DNA from: Sporomusa sp. KB1
GTDB taxonomy: Bacteria > Bacillota > Negativicutes > Sporomusales > Sporomusaceae
Length of the DNA: 64,000 bases
Assembly: GCF_007830295.1 (NCBI RefSeq)
Contig: NZ_VLKC01000002.1
Location: 4,321,057 to 4,385,056 of the forward strand
Direction: 5' to 3'
The first letter of the stretch is position 1. Every line of letters begins with the position of its first letter. The translations under genes and the position numbers were made by a program. Shown here piece by piece: positions 26,734-34,118 of the stretch. Below the pieces are notes generated by a model. It was not told the DNA's origin and ran no database searches. It saw only the letters and a list, made by a program, of their open reading frames with translations.

Positions 26734-27204
26734 CTGATTCACACTATTTCAAAAGAAAATAGTAAAGCTTATTATAATCTTACCCAGGCATATGAAGCGG
26801 AATTTTCAAAACTTACTCATGAAATGCCTGACGAGGATGGATTGTTCAAAATCCAGACAGATATTGATCATGAACATATTGGTTACTTGCTATATGATAA
26901 GAAGAAGCCAATTGGCTTTATGGTTGTTTGTATGGGGGAAGTGAAAGATGTAGCGGAATTTTATATAATACCTGGAAAACGAATGAGTGGGTATGGTCAA
27001 ACCTTAGCCAGTTATGTTTTTTCACAGCATCCAGGGCGATGGCAGGTTCGTCAGATTACCGGTGCTGATTCGGCGAGGGCCTTTTGGCAGAAGGTGATAG
27101 ATAAGATAACCGCTGGCAATTATCTGGAGGAAGTAGTCCAGGATAATGATTGGGGGTGTGTTTCCAGGCAGTCGTTTGAGCTTGCTGGTCGTGCAAAAGA
27201 ATAA
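26734..27204 (+). CDS. GNAT-family acetyltransferase-like protein, apparent CTG start
   Basis: About 157 residues. The middle (IGYLLYDKKKPIGFMVV, EFYIIPGKRMSGYG) is the GNAT beta-sheet and acetyl-CoA loop region, though the usual Q/RxxGxG/A loop is reduced. The first ATG (26824) would cut off a segment that reads as real protein (YNLTQAYEAEFSKLT) and is typical of the N-terminus of such proteins. The frame is open from CTG 26734, which follows a stop codon directly and has GGGAGTGA about 7 bases upstream. A frameshift from ATG 26727 is an alternative. Substrate unknown. Confidence 0.7.
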   Translation: MIHTISKENSKAYYNLTQAYEAEFSKLTHEMPDEDGLFKIQTDIDHEHIGYLLYDKKKPIGFMVVCMGEVKDVAEFYIIPGKRMSGYGQTLASYVFSQHPGRWQVRQITGADSARAFWQKVIDKITAGNYLEEVVQDNDWGCVSRQSFELAGRAKE

Positions 27205-27271
27205 TTCCCCTCGCCAACACGGGTTGACTGCCCAATTAGATTAAATAATAAATTTAAATGACATAAAGACA

Positions 27272-27300
27272 ACAGGAATTATGCTAGAAATATGGAATAT
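27272..27300 (+). promoter_or_regulatory. Sigma-H promoter of the ferritin-like gene
   Basis: ACAGGAATT, 11-bp spacer, ATGGAATAT; fits RNAGGAWWW-N11/12-RNNGAATWW fully, 32 bases before the start codon. Confidence 0.7.
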
Positions 27301-27331
27301 AGCAGTATATTAGCTTGAAGGAGGGTCAACT

Positions 27332-27841
27332 ATGAAAAAAAATGCTTGTGATATGGGCAACTTGTTTAGTGATCTGGAAGGACTGAGGATAGCCGTTGAT
27401 ATGGAGGCGCGTGGCCGGGATTTTTACAAAAAAGCAGCTGCGAAAACAGATAATAAAGAACATAAAGCATTGTTCATGCTGCTTATGAATGAAGAGACTA
27501 CCCATTTTGATCAATTTACTCAACTGTACAATAAAATTAAAGAGGGTAAGCTCCCGGATTCCAATGACTATTTATTTGACCAAGAAACCTCAAAATATTT
27601 AACAGTTCTTGCAGAGCCGCATATTTTCCCAAAAGACAAAGCAGAAAAAGCACTCCCTGAGCTAATGACTGCTGCCGAAATTTTGCAGGCTGCTATCCAG
27701 GATGAAAAAGATGCTATTCTATTTTATGATGCTTTAGCTAAATGTGCTAAATTTGAAGAAACACGCAATATATTTAATCTGCTAAAAGCGGAAGAACAGA
27801 CTCATGTAGTAAAACTTCGCGAAATACTGGACAGTTTGTAG
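27332..27841 (+). CDS. Rubrerythrin-like ferritin-domain protein
   Basis: A 169-residue four-helix protein. Diiron-type ligands are visible as E in MEARG, E-x2-H in EETTH, E in DEKDA and E-x2-H in EEQTH, spaced as in rubrerythrin. The C-terminal rubredoxin domain is missing, so it is an erythrin/ferritin-like form. Such proteins reduce peroxide or store iron in anaerobes under oxidative stress; electron donor unknown. GAAGGAGGG precedes ATG 27332. The sigma-H promoter suggests expression on entry to stationary phase or sporulation. Confidence 0.88.
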   Translation: MKKNACDMGNLFSDLEGLRIAVDMEARGRDFYKKAAAKTDNKEHKALFMLLMNEETTHFDQFTQLYNKIKEGKLPDSNDYLFDQETSKYLTVLAEPHIFPKDKAEKALPELMTAAEILQAAIQDEKDAILFYDALAKCAKFEETRNIFNLLKAEEQTHVVKLREILDSL

Positions 27842-27849
27842 AATAGAAT

Positions 27850-27883
27850 TCAAAAAACAGTGTCTTTTGGCGCTGTTTTTTTT
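27850..27883 (+). terminator. Terminator of the ferritin-like gene
   Basis: AAAAAACAG ... CTGTTTTTTTT hairpin. Confidence 0.8.
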
Positions 27884-27978
27884 GATAAAAAATTCATATC
27901 TTAGCAGGATTTTTATAGTTTATATCTAATTATAATAATAGTCTATTACATATTATTATTTTATGGGAGGTTTTAATA

Positions 27979-28650
27979 ATGGAAGTTAAAACAGATTTAC
28001 TTGAAAAAGGTGCTATCGTTCAACGTGACAGAGAAACATACGCAATTGCGCCACATATTCCTGGTGGTGTTATTCTTGATATTAATGTACTTAGAAAAAT
28101 TGCTGATGTTTCTGAAAAATATGGTGCCAAGGCGCTTAAGCTGACTTCGGCACAGCGGATCGCTATTGTTGGTATTCCTGAAGATAAAATTGACGCTGTT
28201 TGGGAAGAACTTGGGATGGATAAAGGTGCTGCAGTTGGCCTTTGCGTCCGGAGTGTGAAAATTTGTCCGGCAACTCATTTCTGTAAACGTGCACAACAAG
28301 ATGGATTAACTTTAGGTCTTGCCCTTGACAAAGCGTATCATGGTTTGGAATTGCCTGGTAAGATGAAATTTGGCGTTAGCGGCTGTACTAACTCCTGTGG
28401 GGAGAGCTGGGTTAAAGATATTGGTCTTGTTGGTACGAATAAAGGCTGGAAAATTGTAATTGGCGGCTGTGCCGGTGCTAAACCCAGAATTGCCGATCTG
28501 TTAATTGAAGCAGTACCTCAAGAAGAAGTACAGCCGATTATTGATAAGATAATTGCTTACTACAAAGAAACTGCCCGTAAGCATGAACGCCTTGGTATGC
28601 TGATAGACCGGCTTAGTCTTGAGGCGGTAAAAAAAGGAATATTAGGTTAA
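27979..28650 (+). CDS. Small siroheme / [4Fe-4S] nitrite-sulfite reductase-like protein
   Basis: A 223-residue single-module member of the nitrite/sulfite reductase hemoprotein family: an N-terminal ferredoxin-like half domain (about 1-75), then a siroheme/4Fe-4S domain with C-P-A-T-H-F-C and C-T-N-S-C-G motifs (about residues 95-140), and a C-terminal helix. Full assimilatory reductases have twice this length. Small forms occur in anaerobes and methanogens (alSir/Dsr-LP type) with poorly known roles. No partner redox gene is adjacent. GGGAGG precedes ATG 27979. It is flanked by its own AT-rich promoter region and a terminator. Confidence 0.85.
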   Translation: MEVKTDLLEKGAIVQRDRETYAIAPHIPGGVILDINVLRKIADVSEKYGAKALKLTSAQRIAIVGIPEDKIDAVWEELGMDKGAAVGLCVRSVKICPATHFCKRAQQDGLTLGLALDKAYHGLELPGKMKFGVSGCTNSCGESWVKDIGLVGTNKGWKIVIGGCAGAKPRIADLLIEAVPQEEVQPIIDKIIAYYKETARKHERLGMLIDRLSLEAVKKGILG

Positions 28651-28666
28651 AAGATAAGTCTTAGTT

Positions 28667-28713
28667 GTTAAAAAGATAAAGCGTCTGCTCGTCAGGCGCT
28701 TCATCTTTTTAAC
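28667..28713 (+). terminator. Terminator of the siroheme protein gene
   Basis: GTTAAAAAGAT-(A)-AAGCG(T)CTG ... CAGGCGCTT-C-ATCTTTTTAAC long hairpin. Confidence 0.88.
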
Positions 28714-28783
28714 AAGGTTTATAGAAATTTTTACAAAATAGCGTTATACTGTCTATAGAGAGTTGCTTAAGGGGGCGATTGCT

Positions 28784-30034
28784 ATGCAAGCTAATAATTT
28801 ATATGATATAAAATGGGTTCTTACACAGATAGAACAAGTATCCCAATTTAGTCAGGATAACGCTGGCATTACCCGCCTTGCATTCACTCCCGCCGATCAT
28901 CAGGCCCGAAATTATATCATTAGCCTGATGCAAGCAAGTGGACTTACCGTACATATTGATGCCATCGGCAACATCATAGGACGATTTCTACCAGAAGGCA
29001 TTGACACTGATAGTAGCCCGGCTGTTGCAACAGGCTCTCACCTTGATACAGTGCCGTCAGGCGGCAAATATGACGGTGTCCTTGGCATCGTCTGCGGTTT
29101 GGCAGCAATTAACCGTCTAAAGTCGTGTAGTGATATCAGGCATCCTCTAGAAGTGATTGTTTTTGCCGCTAAGGAATCCAGCCGTTTTAACTTGCCAACT
29201 ATAGGAAGTAAAGCTATGGCTGGGCTGGTTACTGCTGCCACCCTGAACGCGATTAAGGATCAGGACGGTATCGCTTTATCAGCCGAACTAGCTGCTATCG
29301 GATTCCAGACTAAGCAGATTTCCACTGCGAACCGCTCCAAGAATAGTATAAAAGACTTTGTAGAACTGCATATTGAACAAGGGCAAGTTTTAGAACAAGG
29401 ACGAATTCGTATTGGCATTGTTGATAAAGTTTCCGCCCCTACTAGATTGAAAATAATCGTACTAGGAACAGCTGGTCATTCTGGTGTTGCCCCTATAGAG
29501 GAGCGTCAGGATGCGCTTGTAAGTGCAGCCATGATTATTTTGGCTATTAGAAATATTGCCGCTGAATATGAGTACCAAGGTGCGGTGGCTACCGTCACAA
29601 TTTTAAAAACCTATCCAGGCACTATTAATGTAATTCCAGGTAAGGTTGAAATGTGGGTAGATATTCGAGGTACAGAGCATGAAAGCATAATTGAAATATT
29701 GCAGGAAATTAAAGATGCTGTCAGTTCCATTGCCGATGATTATAATACCCCGATTGCAATTGAAGTGTTGTCATCAGAAAAACCGGTACTTCTTGACGAT
29801 ACTATAAACCAAATAATGGAAGCTGCTTGTTGTAAATTAAAGCAAACCAGTGTACGGCTTGATAGCCGTGTTGGCCATGACGCTATGAATATAGCACATA
29901 TAGCGCCTGCCGGCGTAGTATTGATTCCCTGCAAGGATGGTATTAGCTACAACGCTTGCAAAGAGGTAGCTCCTGATGACATAGCGGCTGGTCTTGATGT
30001 ATTAACAGAAATCCTATATCAATTAGCCAAATAG
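28784..30034 (+). CDS. Zn-dependent hydantoinase/carbamoylase family amidase (M20)
   Basis: A 416-residue binuclear-zinc amidase of the allantoate amidohydrolase / N-carbamoyl-L-amino-acid hydrolase / beta-ureidopropionase family. Visible motifs: TGSHLDTVPSGGKYDG near residue 83, ESSRF near 128 (usually E-E-x-x-R-F; one of the two Glu is Lys here, KESSRF), LHIEQG near 190, GHSGVAP near 230, and DSRVGHDAMNIAH near 360. Substrate is not predictable. ATG 28784 follows AGGGGGCG. The K-for-E change at the KE-SSRF site touches a catalytic position and may mean altered activity. The next gene, comB, lies 35 bases on. Confidence 0.9.
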   Translation: MQANNLYDIKWVLTQIEQVSQFSQDNAGITRLAFTPADHQARNYIISLMQASGLTVHIDAIGNIIGRFLPEGIDTDSSPAVATGSHLDTVPSGGKYDGVLGIVCGLAAINRLKSCSDIRHPLEVIVFAAKESSRFNLPTIGSKAMAGLVTAATLNAIKDQDGIALSAELAAIGFQTKQISTANRSKNSIKDFVELHIEQGQVLEQGRIRIGIVDKVSAPTRLKIIVLGTAGHSGVAPIEERQDALVSAAMIILAIRNIAAEYEYQGAVATVTILKTYPGTINVIPGKVEMWVDIRGTEHESIIEILQEIKDAVSSIADDYNTPIAIEVLSSEKPVLLDDTINQIMEAACCKLKQTSVRLDSRVGHDAMNIAHIAPAGVVLIPCKDGISYNACKEVAPDDIAAGLDVLTEILYQLAK

Positions 30035-30069
30035 GCTATAAAGGCTATTTCTTTAAAGGGAGGTATATT

Positions 30070-30771
30070 TTGAAAATCGATGTTTGTTTTACTCCCAACG
30101 ATTTTACCAGCAAAGACTATTATGGTTACCATGCTGTGGTTATTGATGTGCTGCGGGCAACTACCAGTATTGCCACTGCGTGCGCCAATGGCTGCCAGTG
30201 TGTAATACCTGTGAAAACGGTTGAAGAAGCGTTCTCACTAAAAGCTAAAAATCCTGATGCAGTATTAGCCGGGGAACGCAGTGGTTTGCTTATTCCCGGA
30301 TTTAACTTGGGAAACTCACCCTTTGAGTACACCAAAGACCAAATATACGGAAAAACAATTGTCATGACAACAACTAACGGTACATTGGCATTAAACAAAG
30401 TGGCTGCTGCTCAAAAAATATATGTAATGGCTTTTGCTAACGCCGCTTCCATAGTTACCGCTCTACACCAAGCACAAGAAAATACGATTATTGTATGCGC
30501 TGGCTCGGAGGGGAAATTCTCCTTAGAAGATGCTTTGTGTGCCGGTCTGGCGGCAGATTGCCTCAGTCATGAAGCTAAGCTAAGTGACACAGCATTGGCA
30601 GCGCAAGCTATGTATCGGGATTTTGCTGCCGATTTATTTGCAAGAGTATCCCAATCATCACATGCAGACTATCTATGTAATATAGGTTTTGAAAAAGATG
30701 TTGCTTTATGTTTGAAACAAGATACGATAGCTGTTGTTCCGGTATTCGCAGCAAACGCTATAACTGCATAA
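30070..30771 (+). CDS. comB: 2-phosphosulfolactate phosphatase family protein (ComB)
   Basis: A 233-residue ComB-family protein: VVIDVLRATTSIATA near residue 20, LAGERSG, FNLGNSP and TTTNGTLAL are the family's conserved blocks. ComB removes phosphate from 2-phosphosulfolactate. In methanogens this leads to coenzyme M; in Bacillus the pathway gives sulfolactate found in spores. As this organism sporulates, the latter is the more likely setting. TTG 30070 follows AAAGGGAGG. ComA and ComC are not nearby. Confidence 0.88.
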   Translation: MKIDVCFTPNDFTSKDYYGYHAVVIDVLRATTSIATACANGCQCVIPVKTVEEAFSLKAKNPDAVLAGERSGLLIPGFNLGNSPFEYTKDQIYGKTIVMTTTNGTLALNKVAAAQKIYVMAFANAASIVTALHQAQENTIIVCAGSEGKFSLEDALCAGLAADCLSHEAKLSDTALAAQAMYRDFAADLFARVSQSSHADYLCNIGFEKDVALCLKQDTIAVVPVFAANAITA

Positions 30772-30798
30772 CTGAATAAAATGCAACCGGGTAATCTC

Positions 30799-30845
30799 AA
30801 CATGGCTTGCGCTACGACTTGGCACAAGCCGTGTTTTCTTTATTT
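30799..30845 (+). terminator. Terminator after comB
   Basis: AACATGGCTTG ... CAAGCCGTGTT hairpin with one G-T pair, then TTTCTTTATTTT. Confidence 0.75.
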
Positions 30846-30919
30846 TACCGCTATTATTTATGTAAGCTATATGATAGAATATCTTCGGATTCAAACCATA
30901 GACGAAAGGAGTATTTCTA

Positions 30920-31708
30920 TTGAAAAAAAAGGCAGTCGCTATCCTTTTGATGGTTTTCGCAATGCCGTTGTTTTCATCAGCAATGCCCCGAGCAGAAGCC
31001 GCAGTGTGGGACAATAAACTAGCTGAAGTCGTTACAGGAACGTCAACTGCTGACCAGATACAAGCGTTACTAAAATTACGTGAGACTCTAAAACAAGATG
31101 ATAAGCAGGTTTTATGGGGAACTCTTGCCCAGACAGCGATCGATCAAACCGGAAAAACGGATATGGTAAATACTCTTGCTGCTTTGTCGCAGCAACTGTC
31201 AGCCCAAGAGCAAGCAACTGCTAAAGCAAACCTTGTTAAAGCAGTAGAAACCGCTGTGCGCAGCAAAGTAGATGAAACGGTTAAAGAAGCGGTAACTAAT
31301 CGTCTGGCAGGATACCAGGATGAAGTTGCGCTGCTTTCTACATTACTCAATAGCAGTAATGACCTGACACCTAAAGCCGTACAAAATAACAACTCCCTTG
31401 CTGGTGCACCGCAAAACTATAGTAAGCTGATTAACATGACTGCGACAGCTTACGGTCCTGGTACAACTGATAATGGAAAATGGAATGACCTGACTTATGT
31501 AGGCGGCAAGGTTAAGAAAGGGGTAGTGGCCGTAGATCCTGCTGTTATTCCCATGGGAACCAAACTTTGGGTTGAAGGTTACGGCCAAGCTATAGCTGAC
31601 GATCAAGGCAGTGCGATTAAAGGCAATCGTATTGATTTAGCGTTTAATACCAGACAAGAAGCGCTGGATTATGGGATTCAAAATGTGAAAGTATATGTTC
31701 TGAAATAA
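30920..31708 (+). CDS. Exported 3D-domain protein
   Basis: A 262-residue protein with a signal peptide (KKK, hydrophobic core, cleavage near AEA-A at residue 28), a helical Gln/Ala/Lys-rich middle (about 30-150), and a C-terminal 3D domain (about 172-262). The 3D domain shows AVDPAVIPMGTKLWVEGYG and IDLAFN, the double-psi beta-barrel of MltA/YabE-type lytic transglycosylases, with conserved Asp residues. It is likely a peptidoglycan hydrolase. TTG 30920 follows AAAGGAG. A related 3D protein lies at 32833. Confidence 0.87.
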   Translation: MKKKAVAILLMVFAMPLFSSAMPRAEAAVWDNKLAEVVTGTSTADQIQALLKLRETLKQDDKQVLWGTLAQTAIDQTGKTDMVNTLAALSQQLSAQEQATAKANLVKAVETAVRSKVDETVKEAVTNRLAGYQDEVALLSTLLNSSNDLTPKAVQNNNSLAGAPQNYSKLINMTATAYGPGTTDNGKWNDLTYVGGKVKKGVVAVDPAVIPMGTKLWVEGYGQAIADDQGSAIKGNRIDLAFNTRQEALDYGIQNVKVYVLK

Positions 31709-31730
31709 CCGGCTTCGGCCGGTTTTTCTT
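31707..31730 (+). terminator. Terminator of the first 3D-domain gene
   Basis: AACCGGC-TTCG-GCCGGTTTTT hairpin. Confidence 0.88.
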
Positions 31731-31798
31731 TGCTCATATCCCTTTGTGTAGTTGCATATATTTGGGAATGAATATGCTATCTACAAGGAGGGGACAAA

Positions 31799-32518
31799 GT
31801 GAATTCCATTTTATCGTTTGGATTCAGAAAAACATCGATATTTTATGGTATAGCGATTTTTGCTATTTTGAGTATTGTTTTTAGTATTATTGGCTTTGAG
31901 TATATGGATGAACAAGAACTAGCATCAATAGATACCAATCAGCCAACCAACGCACCCACAGGTAAAGTGAGTGTAGTAATAAATACTCAATCTAAAGTAC
32001 TTGAAGTTTATAATGATGATCAGATATATAAAAAATACAGGATTGCAGTAGGCAAAAGCAAAACCCCGACGCCGATCGGAGAGTGGAATGTGGTATGGAA
32101 AGACTATAATTGGGGAACTGGATTTGGAACACGCTGGATGGGATTGAATGTGCCTTGGGGCACTTATGGCATCCATGGGACAAATAAACCCTGGTCAATA
32201 GGTCAATTTGCCAGTCATGGCTGCATTAGACTGCGTAATAAAGATGTTGAAGAATTGTTTGAATGGATTCCGATTGGGACTCCGGTGCGCATTGATGGTC
32301 GAAAAGCTATAATTAAAAGAGACCTTAAATATAAAACTTCAGGATCTGATGTTGTTGCCTTACAACTGAAACTCAAAGAACTTGGCTACTTTCAGGGTAG
32401 AGCAGATGGCTTGTTTGGCACTATGACTGAAGAAGCTATTAAGGCTTATCAGGCAGATAAGGGAATTACTACTACCGGTGTAGCTACCAAAGAGTTTTGC
32501 ACCGCGTTGGGGATATAG
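31799..32518 (+). CDS. L,D-transpeptidase (YkuD) with C-terminal peptidoglycan-binding domain
   Basis: A 239-residue protein: N-terminal membrane anchor (about 12-35), YkuD domain (about 55-165) with the catalytic HGTxxxxSIG ... SHGCIRL motif (Cys near residue 141), and a C-terminal PG_binding_1 domain (about 178-236, LQLKLKELGYFQGRADGLFG). It forms 3-3 cross-links or anchors proteins to peptidoglycan. GTG 31799 follows AAGGAGGGG. An upstream GCATA ... TATGCTA pair resembles a forespore sigma-G promoter only weakly. Confidence 0.92.
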   Translation: MNSILSFGFRKTSIFYGIAIFAILSIVFSIIGFEYMDEQELASIDTNQPTNAPTGKVSVVINTQSKVLEVYNDDQIYKKYRIAVGKSKTPTPIGEWNVVWKDYNWGTGFGTRWMGLNVPWGTYGIHGTNKPWSIGQFASHGCIRLRNKDVEELFEWIPIGTPVRIDGRKAIIKRDLKYKTSGSDVVALQLKLKELGYFQGRADGLFGTMTEEAIKAYQADKGITTTGVATKEFCTALGI

Positions 32519-32552
32519 AATTAGTAAGAAATTTTATCGAAATATCAAGAAG

Positions 32553-32581
32553 TTGACGAAAATAGGTGATAAGTGTAAAAT
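32553..32581 (+). promoter_or_regulatory. Sigma-A promoter of the c-di-AMP riboswitch transcript
   Basis: TTGACG, 17-bp spacer, TAAAAT, about 45 bases before the riboswitch. Confidence 0.7.
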
Positions 32582-32624
32582 ACAACCTAGTACTGGGTTT
32601 GACCAAGCTGATATTCCGGTGTAT

Positions 32625-32775
32625 TCTAGGTATAATGCCGAATCCTTATAAGGTACGGGGGACCCAATACATATATAGGGGTGAATCCGCTAACGCGGTA
32701 GGGCGTTCTTAACCTCTTCTCTTTGGCCCGAATCCGACAGCTAACCCCGGAGGCTAACGCGTAAGGTTTTGTGTT
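32625..32775 (+). promoter_or_regulatory. c-di-AMP riboswitch (ydaO/yuaA type)
   Basis: Conserved ydaO elements are all present in order: GGGGGACCCA, GGGGTGAATCCGC, GCGGTAGGGCG, then CCCGAATCCGACAGCTAA and CCCCGGAGGC. The class turns genes off on c-di-AMP binding and often controls wall hydrolases and osmolyte transport, which fits the 3D/PG-binding gene below. Downstream TAAGGTT-GTGT ... ACAC-AACCTTA forms a hairpin without a T-run, so the output may not be classic termination. Confidence 0.93.
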
Positions 32776-32832
32776 TTGCTTTGCAGTGCATGACACTAAC
32801 CTTAGAGGCATACTGAAAAGAGAGGTGATCGA

Positions 32833-33432
32833 TTGGGAAAAAAATTTTTTAGGGTCTTTTTTTGGCTTTCTTTACTGATAGCCGTAAGCATTCCCTCGGT
32901 GAGCATGGCTGCGGGACCACAGGAGCAACCCACTATAATGCTCGGGGCACGCGGCGATAATGTGCGGATTGTACAAAAATATTTGGCTGACAGTGGTTTT
33001 TATGCAGGAGACATTGACGGTATATTTGGTCCAATTACTGCTAAGGCTGTAAAAGAATTTCAACATAGTTCCTCTCTTAACGTAAATGGCATTGTTGATA
33101 AAGAAACCTTTGCCTATTTGGGACGGCTGGCTGGGATGCCAAGCAGGTATAGCCGTGCCCTTAGTATGAAAGCATCGGCCTACTCTGCGTATGACCCGGG
33201 CAATGGCAGCTATACATATGGCGGAAACCTTTTGCGTAAGGGTTTGGCTGCTGTCGATCCAGCAGTTATTCCTTTAGGAACCCGGCTATATATACCAGGA
33301 TATGGCTATGCAATAGCTGACGATATTGGTGGTGCAATAAAAGGCCAGCGTATTGATTTAGCATTTGATAATCGCCATGAGGCATTGAATTTTGGCGTGC
33401 AAAGAGTAACTGTGTATGTAGTTGACGGATAA
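32833..33432 (+). CDS. Exported PG-binding and 3D-domain protein under c-di-AMP control
   Basis: A 199-residue protein: signal peptide (cleavage near SMA-A, residue 27), PG_binding_1 domain (about 35-98, LGARGDNVRIVQKYL, GDIDGIFGP) and 3D domain (about 110-199, AVDPAVIPLGTRLYIPGYG). This is the SleB-like/YocH-type layout of autolysins. Likely a muralytic enzyme. TTG 32833 follows AGAGAGGTGA. The riboswitch in its leader ties wall remodelling to the same nucleotide that the first gene of the window probably degrades. Confidence 0.9.
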   Translation: MGKKFFRVFFWLSLLIAVSIPSVSMAAGPQEQPTIMLGARGDNVRIVQKYLADSGFYAGDIDGIFGPITAKAVKEFQHSSSLNVNGIVDKETFAYLGRLAGMPSRYSRALSMKASAYSAYDPGNGSYTYGGNLLRKGLAAVDPAVIPLGTRLYIPGYGYAIADDIGGAIKGQRIDLAFDNRHEALNFGVQRVTVYVVDG

Positions 33433-33435
33433 ATT

Positions 33436-33459
33436 GCAGGTTTCGGCCTGCTTTTTTTG
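33436..33459 (+). terminator. Terminator of the riboswitch-controlled gene
   Basis: GCAGG-TTTCGG-CCTGC hairpin then TTTTTTT. Confidence 0.85.
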
Positions 33460-33561
33460 TTTACTGATAGCAGCTATTGTTATTATCCCCCAAGAATATT
33501 AAGAAGCTTCAAGTACTATACTACTGATAGAATTTGAGTATTTCATGGGGGTTGGTTAGGA

Positions 33562-34014
33562 TTGAATTTTATCTCAAGTGAAATGCTGCCGTTGGTGCTG
33601 GCTTGTGTTTCTGGGGTGTTAATGGCAGTGCAGGGATCAATTAATGCTGGTTTGAGTAAGGTTATTGGACTGCTTGAGGCTACGTTTGTCGTTCAACTTA
33701 CGGGAACTATTTTAGTCATGATGCTACTGTTTATCGGTAATATGGGCAAAGGCAATCTGTCTGCATGGCAGGAGGCACCATGGTATTCCTGGTTAGGAGG
33801 TATTCTTGGTGTTGCCATAATCTATCTGGTAGCCGCAAGCATTCCCAGTGTCGGTGTTGCCAATGCCACTACGGCCATTATTGTTGGACAAGTATTAACA
33901 GCAATCATAATTGACTACTTGGGGGGATTTGGTCTTGAACGTATGGCTTGCAGTCCCAAGCAGCTAATTGGCTTGGTATTACTCGCAGTTGGTGCTAGAC
34001 TGCTATTAAAATAG
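33562..34014 (+). CDS. DMT-superfamily membrane protein (DUF606/YdcZ)
   Basis: A 150-residue protein with five hydrophobic helices and the DUF606 pattern (MAVQGSINAGLSKVIG near residue 25, a small-residue-rich ATTAIIVGQVLTAIIIDYLG near 110). Half-size relatives of drug/metabolite transporters probably work as dimers; substrate unknown. TTG 33562 follows GGGGGTTGGTTAGG. It stands alone. Confidence 0.85.
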   Translation: MNFISSEMLPLVLACVSGVLMAVQGSINAGLSKVIGLLEATFVVQLTGTILVMMLLFIGNMGKGNLSAWQEAPWYSWLGGILGVAIIYLVAASIPSVGVANATTAIIVGQVLTAIIIDYLGGFGLERMACSPKQLIGLVLLAVGARLLLK

Positions 34015-34043
34015 TTTTTTTTATCTTTTTCTTAATTAAGGTG

Positions 34044-34072
34044 TTAACAAAAAAAAAATTATGCGGTATACT
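34044..34072 (+). promoter_or_regulatory. Sigma-A promoter of the acyl-CoA dehydrogenase gene
   Basis: TTAACA, 17-bp spacer, TATACT, 47 bases before the start. Confidence 0.65.
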
Positions 34073-34118
34073 TATCATTAGGATTTTTTGGTAATGTACT
34101 AACACAAGGAGGCAAGGC

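Noticed and set aside
30781..31017. Plus-strand frame of 78 residues
   Set aside because: It overlaps the comB terminator and the signal peptide of the 3D protein in another frame.
31747..31775. Forespore sigma-G-like promoter before the L,D-transpeptidase (GCATA ... TATGCTA)
   Set aside because: Spacing is 14 rather than about 15 and the -10 has two mismatches; chance match cannot be excluded.
32626..32811. Minus-strand frame of 61 residues
   Set aside because: It is the antisense of the c-di-AMP riboswitch; no ribosome-binding site.
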